Assembly (NCBI RefSeq): GCF_020880695.1
Contig: NZ_JAJIWO010000003.1
Span: forward strand, 62,001-126,000
Direction of reading: 5' to 3'
Length of the DNA: 64,000 nucleotides
DNA from: Mucilaginibacter sp. UR6-11
Lineage (GTDB): Bacteria; Bacteroidota; Bacteroidia; Sphingobacteriales; Sphingobacteriaceae
The position numbers and the translations under genes are program-made. The first letter of the stretch is position 1. Every line of letters begins with the position of its first letter. The notes beneath the pieces are model-generated. The model made no database searches. It worked only from the letters and a program-made list of their open reading frames with translations, and had not been told where the DNA came from. Shown here one piece after another: positions 54,077 to 63,168 of the stretch.

Positions 54077-55879
54077 ATGAAGCGAATACTGGTGTTGTGT
54101 TTTTTTGTTATTGCCTGTCTTTCAGCAGCGTTTGCGCAAAGCGATGAATTGATGCTGGCAAAACAATATGCAGCTAATGGCGAGCACCAAAAGGCACTTG
54201 ATATCTACCAGAAATTATACAAGCAGAATAGCGAGGCCTATTACAATAGCTATGTTAACACCCTTATAGCACTTAAAAAATTTGATGATGCCGAAAGCGT
54301 CACCAAAAAAATGATACGGAAATATCCGGCCTCAACGGATTACAGCATTATTCTGGGGTCAATTTACACGCAACGTGGCGACGCAACCAAAGCCAGTGCG
54401 CTGTACGATGGGCTGATCAAGAGCCTGCCAGCTGATCAGAACACGATTGCGCTGCTGGCATCGCAATTTTACCAGGCCTCCAATGCCGATTATGCAATAA
54501 AAACCTTCCAGGAAGGCCGTAAGTTGCTGCATAATGACGACCTGTTTTCGTACGAGCTGATAACCCTTTACCGTTTTAAAAGAGATAAAGGCGCATTAAC
54601 AGAGGAGTACCTGAATATATTGCCCAAAAACCCATTGTTCTTAAACCAGGCCGAGAATGCTTTTGCCACCTTATTTGAAGGTGATGCAGACTATGACATG
54701 CTGCGGATTGCGTTGTTAAAACGGATTCAGAAAGATCCGCAGCAAACCGTATTTGTTAATTTATTGACATGGCAGTTTTTGCAGCAAAAAGAGTTCGACC
54801 AGGCGCTTAACCAGGCCCTGGCGCTAAGCCGCCGGTCCGGCGGCGACGGCAGTGATATTTTTGAGCTTTGCCACACCCTGGTATATAATGAAGCTTATGA
54901 CGACGCCATCCGCGGCTACGAGTATTTAATTGCTTTGGGTAAAACCCAGCCTTATTATGTATCCGCAAAAATTGAGCTGATAAATACTAAAAACTTAAAA
55001 GTAACCGCAGGAAAATATGTACCGGCAGATTTGATCGAGCTTGAAAAAAATTACATGGACCTGCTGGCGGAGTTCGGCCAAAACAGCTCAACTGCCTTTG
55101 CTATGCAAAAGCTGGCCAATCTGCAGGTGTTTAAATTGCATAAGTTAACCGACGCCCAAAAAATACTGGAGGCAGTAGTTGCTATACCGCAAATACAGAC
55201 CAATTTACGCGCATCCTGTAAACTTGATTTGGGCGATGTTTATTTATTAAATAACCAGCCCTGGGAGGCAACATTGCTGTACAGCCAGGTTGAAAAAGAA
55301 TACCCAAACACCAGCATTGGGCAGGACGCTAAATTTAGAAATGCCAAATTTGCCTATTATACCGGCGATTTTACCTGGGCCAAAGGGCAACTGGACGTTT
55401 TAAAAGCCGCAACATCACAATTAATTGCCAATGATGCACTTAACCTGTCATTATTAATTGCTGATAATATAGCGGTTGATACCAGCGGTAAGGCCCTGAA
55501 AATGTATGCCCGGGCCGACATGCAGATATTTGCCGAACAGCAGGACAACGCTATCCGCATATTGGATAGTATTAACACAAAATATCCTGACAACCGGTTA
55601 AGCGATGATATTTTAATGGCCAAAGCGCGGATAGCTATCCAACAAAAAAACTATACCGGCGCAACGGTTGATCTGAAGAAAATAGTTGCCGATCACCCCG
55701 CTGACCTGTGGGCGGACGACGCTGTTTTTATGTTAGGCGATATTTATGAAAACCAGCTTAATGATAAAGAACAGGCCAAAGGCTATTATCAAAAAATAAT
55801 TACCGATTATGGCGGCAGCCTTTATATAAACGAGGCCCGAAAGCGTTTCAGAAAATTACGCGGCGACGCTTCTTCCTGA
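54077..55879 (+). CDS. Secreted TPR protein
   Basis: A 600-residue protein with a signal peptide (MKRILVLCFFVIACLSAAFAQ, cleavage near 21). TPR-like helical pairs run through the length, for example AKQYAANGEHQKALDIYQKLY, LGDVYLLNNQPWEATLLYSQV and LGDIYENQLNDKEQAKGYYQKI. Such proteins act as scaffolds in the periplasm; no specific partner is evident. The next gene starts 45 bases on, with its own -7 element. The 144-bp region upstream is shared with the divergent S9 operon and shows no clear promoter match. Confidence 0.85.
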   Translation: MKRILVLCFFVIACLSAAFAQSDELMLAKQYAANGEHQKALDIYQKLYKQNSEAYYNSYVNTLIALKKFDDAESVTKKMIRKYPASTDYSIILGSIYTQRGDATKASALYDGLIKSLPADQNTIALLASQFYQASNADYAIKTFQEGRKLLHNDDLFSYELITLYRFKRDKGALTEEYLNILPKNPLFLNQAENAFATLFEGDADYDMLRIALLKRIQKDPQQTVFVNLLTWQFLQQKEFDQALNQALALSRRSGGDGSDIFELCHTLVYNEAYDDAIRGYEYLIALGKTQPYYVSAKIELINTKNLKVTAGKYVPADLIELEKNYMDLLAEFGQNSSTAFAMQKLANLQVFKLHKLTDAQKILEAVVAIPQIQTNLRASCKLDLGDVYLLNNQPWEATLLYSQVEKEYPNTSIGQDAKFRNAKFAYYTGDFTWAKGQLDVLKAATSQLIANDALNLSLLIADNIAVDTSGKALKMYARADMQIFAEQQDNAIRILDSINTKYPDNRLSDDILMAKARIAIQQKNYTGATVDLKKIVADHPADLWADDAVFMLGDIYENQLNDKEQAKGYYQKIITDYGGSLYINEARKRFRKLRGDASS

Positions 55880-55911
55880 TAAAACTTACAAAACCCTATC
55901 AGCTTAATTTG

Positions 55912-55919
55912 TATTTTTG
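55912..55919 (+). promoter_or_regulatory. -7 element directly before the DUF4286 gene
   Basis: The bases read TATTTTTG, an exact TAnnTTTG match ending 4 bases before the ATG at 55924. The -33 position is not consensus. Confidence 0.5.
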
Positions 55920-55923
55920 CACC

Positions 55924-56226
55924 ATGATAATATATAATGAAACCATAATTGTGGATGAGGGCATCCATAAGCAATGGTTAACCTGGATGCAAAATGAATA
56001 CATACCGATGGTGATGAAAACCGGTCATTTTAATTCCTACAAAATATTGAACGTACTTGATTCGCCTAACGAAGGCGTTACTTATTGTATCCAATATTTA
56101 ACAGACGATCGTGAGAAATATAACCTGTTCAACGATAAACATTTACAAGATCTGCAAGCCATACACCAGCAAAAATTCGAGAACCAATTTGTATTGTTTA
56201 ATACTTTAATGCAAACCGTTAGTTAA
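55924..56226 (+). CDS. DUF4286 family protein
   Basis: A 100-residue protein (MIIYNETIIVDEGIHKQW...NEYIPMVMKTGHFNSYKIL...ENQFVLFNTLMQTVS) with the ferredoxin-like alpha/beta pattern of DUF4286. The function is unknown. The ATG at 55924 is used; an upstream in-frame TTG would overlap the -7 element. It ends 1 base before rfbC, so the two are co-transcribed. Confidence 0.85.
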   Translation: MIIYNETIIVDEGIHKQWLTWMQNEYIPMVMKTGHFNSYKILNVLDSPNEGVTYCIQYLTDDREKYNLFNDKHLQDLQAIHQQKFENQFVLFNTLMQTVS

Positions 56227-56227
56227 G

Positions 56228-56776
56228 ATGAAAATTACCGAAACAAGCATTAAAGGATTAATGATAATCGAGCCCCAGGTGTTTAACGATGGCCGTGGTT
56301 ATTTTTTTGAAAGCTACAGCAAAGCAAAATTTGCCGCCAATGGCATTGACATTGATTTTGTGCAGGACAATCAATCCTTTTCACATAAAGGCGCCACCAG
56401 GGGCCTGCATGCGCAATCGGCGCCGCATGCGCAGGCAAAGCTGGTAAGGGTAATACAGGGCCGGGTTTTGGATGTGGCAGTAGATGCACGTACAGGTTCG
56501 CCTACCTATGGCCAATACGAAACTATTGAGTTAAGCGGCGAAAATCAATTGCAATTTTTAATTCCCGAAGGCTTTTTGCATGGCTTTGCTACATTAGAAG
56601 ACAATACTATTTTTACTTATAAAGTAAATGCCTACTACAGTAAGGAATGCGAGGTCGGTGTTAAATGGAACGACCCTACCCTGGCCATAAACTGGGGAAT
56701 TGCCGGGCAGGATGTTATTATCTCTCCGAAGGATGAACTATTACCGGCGTTTGCAAATTTTTTGAGCCCGTTTTAG
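56228..56776 (+). CDS. rfbC: dTDP-4-dehydrorhamnose 3,5-epimerase
   Basis: A 182-residue cupin-fold epimerase that makes dTDP-4-keto-L-rhamnose for cell-surface polysaccharides. The signature is QDNQSFSHKGATRGLHAQ with the catalytic His in RGLH, followed by AQAKLVRVIQGRVLDVAVD and FLIPEGFLHGFATLED. The catalytic Tyr is in FTYKVNAYYSKE. The other rml genes (rfbA, B, D) are not in this window. The gap to the convergent OmpA gene (56777-56897) shows only an imperfect hairpin. Confidence 0.94.
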   Translation: MKITETSIKGLMIIEPQVFNDGRGYFFESYSKAKFAANGIDIDFVQDNQSFSHKGATRGLHAQSAPHAQAKLVRVIQGRVLDVAVDARTGSPTYGQYETIELSGENQLQFLIPEGFLHGFATLEDNTIFTYKVNAYYSKECEVGVKWNDPTLAINWGIAGQDVIISPKDELLPAFANFLSPF

Positions 56777-56897
56777 CATTGCGGTAACAAAACGGCCCCG
56801 TCTCTAAAACAGAAAAAGGCCAACCATTGGGTTAGCCTCTCACTTTGGCAGATAACTTACAACCGCTGCCTGTGAGGACACAGACAGCTGGGCACTA

Positions 56898-57746
56898 TTA
56901 ATTCTTTATTAAATTATACAGCTCATCCAATTTAGGGGTCAGCACAATTTCAATACGGCGGTTTTTGGTACGGGCGTCGTTATTGTCGGCAGGGTCAATT
57001 GGCTGGTACTGGCCCTTACCCGTGGCAGTTAACCGTTTGGGGTCTATTCGTTCAAACTCGGTTAAATAACGGGTAACAGATGTGGCGCGCAGCACGCTCA
57101 GGTCCCAGTTATCTTTGATCTGGCCCAGGTTTATTACTTTCTTGTCATCAGTATGCCCTTCAACAGCCATATTGATATCCGGTTCTTTGTTCAGCACCGC
57201 TGCCAGTTGTTTCAGGGCCGCTTTTCCGCGCTCATCAATGACAATACTCCCGGACGGGAACAGTAATTTATCCGTTAATGAAACATAAACCTTACCGTTC
57301 CTGATATCAACGGTTAAGCCATTTTGCTGGAAACCCAGTAAAGCTTTTTGCAGTTTTTCTTTTAAAGCATTGGTTGCTTCATCGCGCTTACGCAAAATAT
57401 CTTCAACTTCTTTCAGTCGTTTTTCTCTTTTTTGCAGATCGCTTGATAACTGGTTCACCTTTGAATTGGTGGAGGTCAGGTTGTTGTTTAGATTATCATA
57501 ATTGCCTTTCAGCCTGGCATAGCTATCCTGCTGATCGGCAAGATTACTTTTAAGGGAGGCTATCTCGCCATGTAAGTGCGCAGTGTCGGCCTGTAATTGC
57601 GATATTTCAGTTTCTAAATTGGTTGCACGGGTAAATAACGAATCGCGCTGGCTTAGCATTGCCTTATACTTTTTAGTTGACAGTACCACGCACGAGTGCA
57701 GGGTTAACGACAGGAACAGGGCAAATAATAAATACTTCAATTTCAT
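56898..57746 (-). CDS. OmpA-family lipoprotein with coiled coil
   Basis: A 282-residue lipoprotein. The signal peptide ends in lipobox LHSC (Cys 19), then a heptad-patterned coiled coil runs from about 30 to 140. The C-terminal OmpA peptidoglycan-binding domain has GHTDDKKV, NWDLSVLRATSVTRYL, GKGQYQPIDPADN and RTKNRRIEIVL. The architecture fits an outer-membrane lipoprotein that grips the cell wall. It lies 23 bases after the DUF2461 gene. Confidence 0.93.
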   Translation of the reverse strand: MKLKYLLFALFLSLTLHSCVVLSTKKYKAMLSQRDSLFTRATNLETEISQLQADTAHLHGEIASLKSNLADQQDSYARLKGNYDNLNNNLTSTNSKVNQLSSDLQKREKRLKEVEDILRKRDEATNALKEKLQKALLGFQQNGLTVDIRNGKVYVSLTDKLLFPSGSIVIDERGKAALKQLAAVLNKEPDINMAVEGHTDDKKVINLGQIKDNWDLSVLRATSVTRYLTEFERIDPKRLTATGKGQYQPIDPADNNDARTKNRRIEIVLTPKLDELYNLIKN

Positions 57747-57769
57747 CAGTATCCGGGAGATTTTATAGG

Positions 57770-58432
57770 TTAAACAATGGCGTTACGTAAAAAAACATTC
57801 AGCGGGTATATTTTGCTGCAAAGCTGTGCTATATCTTCGGCTGCCTTACCGCTCATCAACTCTTTATCTTTTAACGGATGGGTTACGATAAAGCTTTTAA
57901 GCTTCAACAGCTCAATATTTTCATTTTCGGCGGTATAATCACGGGGCAGGGTTTTGAGTTTGTCCTGGTTCCTGAAATCACCAAATAACTTCACAAATTC
58001 GGGCGCATCAATTATGGCCGTCAGGTCATGTGCATTATAATCTATTTCCTGGCGGATGGCTTTTAAGTGCGGGGCGTCGGGCATCCAGTAACCACCGGCA
58101 ATGAAAGATTTGCCGGGTTGGATCTGTAAGTAGTATTCGGCACCACCTAATTTGGTGCCCGATGTTGGCAGGCTGACGCCGAAGTTGTTTTTATACGGCG
58201 TTTTATTTTTGCTGAACCTGATGTCGCGGTAGATCCGCATTACACATTTTTTGGGGTCCAGGTCTGGTGACAACGCAGGATCAACTTCGTGCATCAGCTT
58301 AATAAACCGGCCGGTAAAGTCAATAACATTTTGGCGGGCCACATCAAAGCGGGCTTTGTTGGCCATAAACCAATCGCGGTTGTTATTATCAACAAGCTCT
58401 TTTAAAAAATCAAGTGTTTGCTGTTGTATCAT
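57770..58432 (-). CDS. DUF2461 family protein
   Basis: A 220-residue cytoplasmic protein with the DUF2461 signatures FLKELVDNNNRDWFMANKARF, CVMRIYRDIRFSKNKTPYKNNFG and GGAEYYLQIQPGKSFIAGGYW. The function is unknown. It overlaps the end of the DUF983 gene by 23 bases, which implies coupled translation. Confidence 0.9.
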   Translation of the reverse strand: MIQQQTLDFLKELVDNNNRDWFMANKARFDVARQNVIDFTGRFIKLMHEVDPALSPDLDPKKCVMRIYRDIRFSKNKTPYKNNFGVSLPTSGTKLGGAEYYLQIQPGKSFIAGGYWMPDAPHLKAIRQEIDYNAHDLTAIIDAPEFVKLFGDFRNQDKLKTLPRDYTAENENIELLKLKSFIVTHPLKDKELMSGKAAEDIAQLCSKIYPLNVFLRNAIV

Positions 58433-58817
58433 CTACATCTAAATAAGGCTGATAATGTATTTTTGGCGATAACCAGTACAAGAGCAATACCCTTGACGCC
58501 CTGAAGATCACCGGCGCAAATATAAAACATCCGCCAATAATAACACCGGTATACAGCCACGGCGACGTTGTGTTATTTGTAACAAAATAGGTTAGCATAG
58601 CCAGGGCCGCCGACATGCCGACATTTAAAGCATAGCTGACATACATGGCGGCATAAAAATATCCGGGCTCAATCTCAAAGTATAAATTACAATGCGGGCA
58701 ATTGATATTGATCTTATTGGTGGTGAAACTGTAAACCCTGCCGCTAAACATATTGCCCCTGCGGCAGCGCGGGCATTTGGCATGTAACATTGCCCATGTT
58801 TTGGATGTTTTAGCCAT
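58410..58817 (-). CDS. DUF983 membrane protein with zinc-ribbon cysteines
   Basis: A 135-residue protein. The N-terminal part has two CxxC pairs (AKCPRCRRG and INCPHCNLYFEIEPGYFYAAMYVSYALN), then two membrane helices. DUF983 proteins often accompany cytochrome oxidase genes, as here. The gene lies downstream of the oxidase assembly genes and overlaps DUF2461. Confidence 0.88.
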   Translation of the reverse strand: MAKTSKTWAMLHAKCPRCRRGNMFSGRVYSFTTNKININCPHCNLYFEIEPGYFYAAMYVSYALNVGMSAALAMLTYFVTNNTTSPWLYTGVIIGGCFIFAPVIFRASRVLLLYWLSPKIHYQPYLDVDDTTANT

Positions 58818-58849
58818 GTGTAAGTAAACGGCAGGTGCCTTAACCCGAT

Positions 58850-59128
58850 TTAGTTTAAATGAAGTTTTTCGTCGCGCATATTCAGGTCAATATTTTTGCG
58901 GCGATATTTTTTGTACCAGATATAACCTACTACGGCAACTGCCAGGTATGGGGCGGCTAACAGATACATAATACCATTGTTTAACCCTTTGGTAGTGCTG
59001 TTACCATTCTTGGCGTTCGACTCGACCGACGTCGTACACATCGCGCATTGTGCGCTTACCGCTTCAACACTGCAGGCCAGTGTGCCGACGATAAAAAGGA
59101 TCAATAATAATCTGCAGGCCTTCATCAT
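58850..59128 (-). CDS. Small secreted/membrane CxxC protein of the cox cluster
   Basis: A 92-residue protein with a signal peptide ending in SAQ, directly followed by CAMCTTSVESNAKNG (a CxxC pair) and one C-terminal membrane helix (MYLLAAPYLAVAVVGYIWY) with a basic tail. The CxxC near the membrane surface suggests metal handling or thiol chemistry for oxidase assembly. This is inferred from context only. Confidence 0.75.
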   Translation of the reverse strand: MMKACRLLLILFIVGTLACSVEAVSAQCAMCTTSVESNAKNGNSTTKGLNNGIMYLLAAPYLAVAVVGYIWYKKYRRKNIDLNMRDEKLHLN

Positions 59129-59193
59129 TGTAAAATTAATAAATATTTAATTGCCCTTTAAGTCCTCTCTTTCAAAGAGACTTTGGTCAAGTT

Positions 59194-59769
59194 TTAAAAA
59201 TGGTAATACGGCGATATCAATATATACACAATCACCCCGGTAACGGTTACATATAACCATATCGGGAACGTCCATCTTACCAGCTTTTTGTGCTTCTCAA
59301 CCTGCATTTGCAGGCCCCGGTAAAAGCTCAGTAATATTAACGGCAATACCCCTGCCGCAAGTATAATATGGGATATTAATATGGTTAGGTAGATCGTCCG
59401 CAAGTTACCTACGGCGCTTTGCTCAACAGCAGATAACCGGCCGTCGCCATCAAGATCGCCATAAACGGTTTCTGTTTTCATTAAATAATGAAACAGGATA
59501 TAGGAAACCAGGAACAGGGATGATAAACAAAACGCCAATATGTTAACCCGTTTATGCCAAACCACATTGCCATGTGTAATTAAATACAGGGATATTACCA
59601 GTAACACACTGCAGGTACCGTTTAAAATCGCATTAAGTAAAGGCAATAAATGCGTAAATGATGGTGTAACATCGGGCGTAGGTAATATCTTACGATTGAG
59701 GATAACCACCACTGCGAAAACAAATATGGATACGGCAGCTACGAAACGGAATATAAATTTATCAGTCAT
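59194..59769 (-). CDS. DUF420 membrane protein
   Basis: A 191-residue membrane protein with five hydrophobic helices. DUF420 features are TPSFTHLLPLLNAILNGTCSVLLVISLYLI, HKRVNILAF, FHYLMKTET and LIHIILAAGVLPLILLSFY-like histidine-bearing helices. It resembles proteins encoded beside caa3-type oxidases and SCO, with a suspected role in oxidase assembly. Confidence 0.85.
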   Translation of the reverse strand: MTDKFIFRFVAAVSIFVFAVVVILNRKILPTPDVTPSFTHLLPLLNAILNGTCSVLLVISLYLITHGNVVWHKRVNILAFCLSSLFLVSYILFHYLMKTETVYGDLDGDGRLSAVEQSAVGNLRTIYLTILISHIILAAGVLPLILLSFYRGLQMQVEKHKKLVRWTFPIWLYVTVTGVIVYILISPYYHF

Positions 59770-59774
59770 TTTTT

Positions 59775-59873
59775 GAGGAGGATCAGGAGCCAGGATGCAA
59801 GAATCAGGACCTTATAATTTACTATAATATTAATTTACAACACTTTTTGATTCTTGACTCTTGCCTCTTGAAT
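59775..59873. repeat. Inverted heptad repeat in the SCO-DUF420 spacer
   Basis: The left arm has units GAGCCAG, GATGCAA, GAATCAG. The right arm holds GATTCAA, GAGGCAA, GAGTCAA, GAATCAA on the opposite strand. The arms can pair around a loop of about 40 bases. Architecture is as in the atp spacers, with a different consensus (GANNCAA). Confidence 0.7.
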
Positions 59874-60575
59874 CTAATAAAGCGGTTTATCATTTTTGCG
59901 CAGTTCTTCGGCTATCAGCACTTTTATTTCATCGTTCAGTTTGGTAATATCATTGGTTGACGTACCCGAATAATAACCCCTGATCCGCTTTTCCTTGTCG
60001 ATCAGGATCAGCTTATCGCTATAAATAAAATCATCGTTGTTTACCTTTACCGCGTTTACCAAAAAGCCTTTGCGGGCAAGCGGGTAGATTACCGACGTAT
60101 CGCCGGTTAAAAACAACCATTTAATGCCGGGCGGATGATATTGTTTCGAATAGTTCTTCAACACCGCCACCGAATCCCTCTCCGGATCAACCGTGATGGA
60201 CGCAAAGCATACCATGTTGTTTTTGGCGTAATCAGATAATAACGCGTTGACGTTTTTATTAATCGTATTACAAACCGTTGGGCAATGCGTGTAAAAAAAA
60301 CTCGCTACAAATATTTTATTATCAAAGCTTTTCGAAGTTATTGTCGCGCCGTTCTGGTCAACCAGCTTAAAATCGGGCAGCTTATGATATATCGTATCCG
60401 GAATAATTTGTCCGTGAAACTTATGGCTGGTTGCAGCCAGTTGTTTCGGCCCGAAAAAAGGCAGCGGTTTGTACCTGTTCTTACCCTCTGCGGTAAGTAA
60501 ATAATACAAAAATCCCGGTAATGCTAATATCATTACCAGGATTATTATTTTTTTGGCCAAGCTTAAATTATTCAT
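59874..60575 (-). CDS. SCO1/SenC-family protein with His-to-Tyr change at the copper site
   Basis: A 233-residue membrane-anchored thioredoxin-fold protein with one N-terminal helix (8-27). The copper-binding cysteines are Cys 98 and Cys 102 in THCPTVCN. The third ligand, a His expected shortly before the LILID strand, is Tyr 185 here (FIYSDKLILID; codon at 60021-60023). SCO proteins metallate the CuA site of cytochrome oxidase. The stop of the subunit IV gene shares one base with this start. Confidence 0.9.
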   Translation of the reverse strand: MNNLSLAKKIIILVMILALPGFLYYLLTAEGKNRYKPLPFFGPKQLAATSHKFHGQIIPDTIYHKLPDFKLVDQNGATITSKSFDNKIFVASFFYTHCPTVCNTINKNVNALLSDYAKNNMVCFASITVDPERDSVAVLKNYSKQYHPPGIKWLFLTGDTSVIYPLARKGFLVNAVKVNNDDFIYSDKLILIDKEKRIRGYYSGTSTNDITKLNDEIKVLIAEELRKNDKPLY

Positions 60576-60922
60576 TACATCCTCAGGGTAATCCAGTGAT
60601 GACTCTCATTGGTCAATACCAGGATCAATCCGACGATAAAAAGGATAGGTACTAAAATAGCATATACCATTCCTATTTTTTCAAACTTTAAGTGCATAAA
60701 AAAGGCAACGATATAAAACGCTTTAAACAAGGTTAAAACAATGTATACCGGGTTGGCAATATTAATAGGCATGTGGTGATTTGGCACCATAAAAAGCGCT
60801 ATAAAAAACTCTACACAAGTGATAGCAAGTAATATGAAAAATACTTTCCATATTCTTTTGCGGGTCATGGTATCTCCGTGTTCGCCTTCGGCGTGATGAA
60901 CTTCTGTTGGTTCTGATGACAT
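60575..60922 (-). CDS. Cytochrome c oxidase subunit IV (prokaryotic type)
   Basis: A 115-residue membrane protein with three helices after a His/Glu-rich N-terminus: KVFFILLAITCVEFFIALFMV, YIVLTLFKAFYIVAFFMHLKFE and MVYAILVPILFIVGLILVL. The YIVAFFMHL segment is typical of prokaryotic subunit IV/CyoD-like proteins. It lies 22 bases after the larger subunit III gene. Confidence 0.88.
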   Translation of the reverse strand: MSSEPTEVHHAEGEHGDTMTRKRIWKVFFILLAITCVEFFIALFMVPNHHMPINIANPVYIVLTLFKAFYIVAFFMHLKFEKIGMVYAILVPILFIVGLILVLTNESHHWITLRM

Positions 60923-60944
60923 AATATATATCAGGTTAAAATGA

Positions 60945-61670
60945 TCAAACTAAATAAAAGAAAGTAAATACAAACACCCATACCAAATCTACAAAGTGCC
61001 AGTAAAGGCCAACTTTTTCGATCATTAAATAGCTGCCGCGTTTCTCGTAAGTGCCTAAAAGCACATTGATGGTGATGATGATATTGATGATAACCCCGCT
61101 AAATACGTGGAAACCGTGGAAACCGGTAATGGTGAAAAACAGGTTAGCAAACTGATGCGATGTCATTTGCTGTTGAGCAAACGGTACGCCCTTTTCAAAA
61201 AACTCCTGTAAAGTCTCTTTATTCGGGATAGCCGACCACCAGAAGCCTTCGCTGTGCAGGTGGTTCCACTCTAACGCCTGGCAGCTTAAAAACATCACGC
61301 CACCAATAATGGTACCGATCATCCACCAGATAACTTCTTTTTTTGAGTTACGGTGACCAGCCTCAACAGCCAATACCATCGTAACAGAGCTCATGATCAG
61401 GATAAAGGTCATTAAACCTACAAATACCAGCGGGGCACCATGCTCAATTGATGTACCGGGAACAGACTGGAATACCAGGGATGGCGATGGCCAGGTTGGC
61501 GCGCTAAAACGTAAAGCGCCGTAAGCGATCAATAATGAAGAAAAGGTAAATGCATCCGACAGGAGAAAAAACCACATCATCATTTTACCATACTCAACAT
61601 TAAACGGAGATCTTCCGCCCGACCATGGTGTTGTTTTTAGTTCATCAATTTGTGATACTGTTGCGCTCAT
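60945..61670 (-). CDS. Cytochrome c oxidase subunit III (long form)
   Basis: A 241-residue protein with six or so membrane helices. Subunit III features are KMMMWFFLLSDAFTFSSLLIAYGALRF, the central HSEGFWWSAIPN region, TGFHGFHVFSGVI with conserved histidines, and the terminal YWHFVDLVWVFVFTFFYLV. It is the second of two adjacent subunit III genes. Confidence 0.93.
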   Translation of the reverse strand: MSATVSQIDELKTTPWSGGRSPFNVEYGKMMMWFFLLSDAFTFSSLLIAYGALRFSAPTWPSPSLVFQSVPGTSIEHGAPLVFVGLMTFILIMSSVTMVLAVEAGHRNSKKEVIWWMIGTIIGGVMFLSCQALEWNHLHSEGFWWSAIPNKETLQEFFEKGVPFAQQQMTSHQFANLFFTITGFHGFHVFSGVIINIIITINVLLGTYEKRGSYLMIEKVGLYWHFVDLVWVFVFTFFYLV

Positions 61671-61696
61671 TTGTAGTTAGCTATAGCGTTATTAAA

Positions 61697-62278
61697 TTAT
61701 TGGTTCAAAAGTAAAAAAACATACAGATAAATCCATATAATATCTAGAAAATGCCAAAAAATAGATGTCATCTCCATTCTATATAAATTCTTTACCTGTG
61801 GTATGCGTTTAATGCTGCCGTTTAAAGCACTTATCAGCCAGGCAATACCGCCAATAATGTGCAGCAAATGCAAAAAAGTCATGACGTAAACAAACGACCG
61901 CGTTGCATTCGGGTCGATAAGGTAAATGTGCATTTTATACGCTAACGTATACCAGCCATAAACCTGTAAAATTAAAAAGGCAACACCCAAAGCAATCGTG
62001 ATCCATAACAGTTGCTGTTGTTTCTCAAAATTTAACTGTTTAGCTGCTCTTGCCGCCAGGAACAGCGTTATGCTGCTGGCTATTAATACAATGGTACTAT
62101 ACCTGAACGAGACCGGCAGGGTAATATTAAGCCCGCGCCCGCTGCCACCGCTGTAAACAATAAACCCGCTGGTAAGCGCGGCAAAAAGCATAAATGAGGT
62201 GAATATGAAGATCCACATGATAAACTTCTTTGCACCCAGGTTTACTTTATCTTCTTGTTGCTGTATCTGCGCCATCAT
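61697..62278 (-). CDS. Cytochrome c oxidase subunit III (short form)
   Basis: A 193-residue five-helix protein of the heme-copper oxidase subunit III family, with KKFIMWIFIFTSFMLFAALTSGFIVY, FLHLLHIIGGIAWLISAL and the terminal MTSIFWHFLDIIWIYLYVFLLL. Adjacent short and long subunit III genes are common in Bacteroidota. Its start overlaps the cyoE/ctaB stop by 1 base; two adjacent ATGs are possible starts. Confidence 0.92.
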   Translation of the reverse strand: MMAQIQQQEDKVNLGAKKFIMWIFIFTSFMLFAALTSGFIVYSGGSGRGLNITLPVSFRYSTIVLIASSITLFLAARAAKQLNFEKQQQLLWITIALGVAFLILQVYGWYTLAYKMHIYLIDPNATRSFVYVMTFLHLLHIIGGIAWLISALNGSIKRIPQVKNLYRMEMTSIFWHFLDIIWIYLYVFLLLNQ

Positions 62279-63168
62279 TACTTCCCTATAAAATCAAACA
62301 AAAACATTAATTGCACTACCGGCAAATAAAAAAACGAACCAAACATCAGTTTACGGGCCTCTTTAATTTGGAGGGTACGCAGTAAACCTATCGACTGGTA
62401 TAAAAATATCAGGCTGCAAATTAAAGACACACCGCCCACATAATAACCGCCATAATGATAAATGGTTGGCAGCAAACTAACCGGTACCAATATAATGGCA
62501 AATACAACGGTGATAATTGCGCTGGCACGGTCACGTTTTTGGGTTGGTAATAATCTAAATCCTGCCAGTTTATAATCGTCATCCAATACCCAGGCAATGG
62601 CCCAAAAGTGAACAAACTGCCAAACAAACTGGATAGAGAATAAGATCAGCGCTATTTCGTCAATACGGCCGTGTGGCTGGCCGGCCACATAACCAATTAA
62701 AGCCGGAAAAGCACCCGGAATAGCACCCACAAATACCGCAACAGGCGATTTTCGTTTTAAAGGGGTATAGGCAAAAGCGTACAGTAATATAGAAAGCACG
62801 GATAATAACCCGGTAAGGATATTCAGCGTGCCTAAAATGTAGGTACCTGCCATGCCCATGCCTAATCCTAAAACCAAACCCTGCCCGGTGGTCATACGCC
62901 CGGCCGGCATAGGGCGGTCCATGGTGCGTTTCATTAGCTTGTCCAGGTCAACCTCAATAACTTCATTAAAGCAGTTGGCCGCAGCGGTCACTAAAAAGCC
63001 GCCCGCAACCAGTTTAAGCCAGTTGATCCACATGGTTGTGCTGTATAATGATCCCCAGGTATCGCCGCCATTAGCCTTTACAGCGATGATAAATGATATA
63101 GAGGCAGAAAACACCACCAGGAATGTCAGCCTGAATTTAATCAGTTTTGAAAAATCGCTCCACTTCAT
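62278..63168 (-). CDS. ctaB: Protoheme IX farnesyltransferase (heme O synthase)
   Basis: A 296-residue UbiA-fold membrane enzyme that adds a farnesyl group to heme B. The first Asp-rich region is NCFNEVIEVDLDKLMKRTMDRPMPAGRM; the second is WVLDDDYKLAGFRLLP. About eight or nine membrane helices are present. The gene overlaps ctaA by 4 bases (ATGA), so heme O and heme A steps are coupled. Confidence 0.96.
   Translation of the reverse strand: MKWSDFSKLIKFRLTFLVVFSASISFIIAVKANGGDTWGSLYSTTMWINWLKLVAGGFLVTAAANCFNEVIEVDLDKLMKRTMDRPMPAGRMTTGQGLVLGLGMGMAGTYILGTLNILTGLLSVLSILLYAFAYTPLKRKSPVAVFVGAIPGAFPALIGYVAGQPHGRIDEIALILFSIQFVWQFVHFWAIAWVLDDDYKLAGFRLLPTQKRDRASAIITVVFAIILVPVSLLPTIYHYGGYYVGGVSLICSLIFLYQSIGLLRTLQIKEARKLMFGSFFYLPVVQLMFLFDFIGK

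Noticed and set aside
56777..56897. Terminator between rfbC and the OmpA-type gene
   Set aside because: Only an imperfect AGGC/GCCT stem with no T-run is visible.
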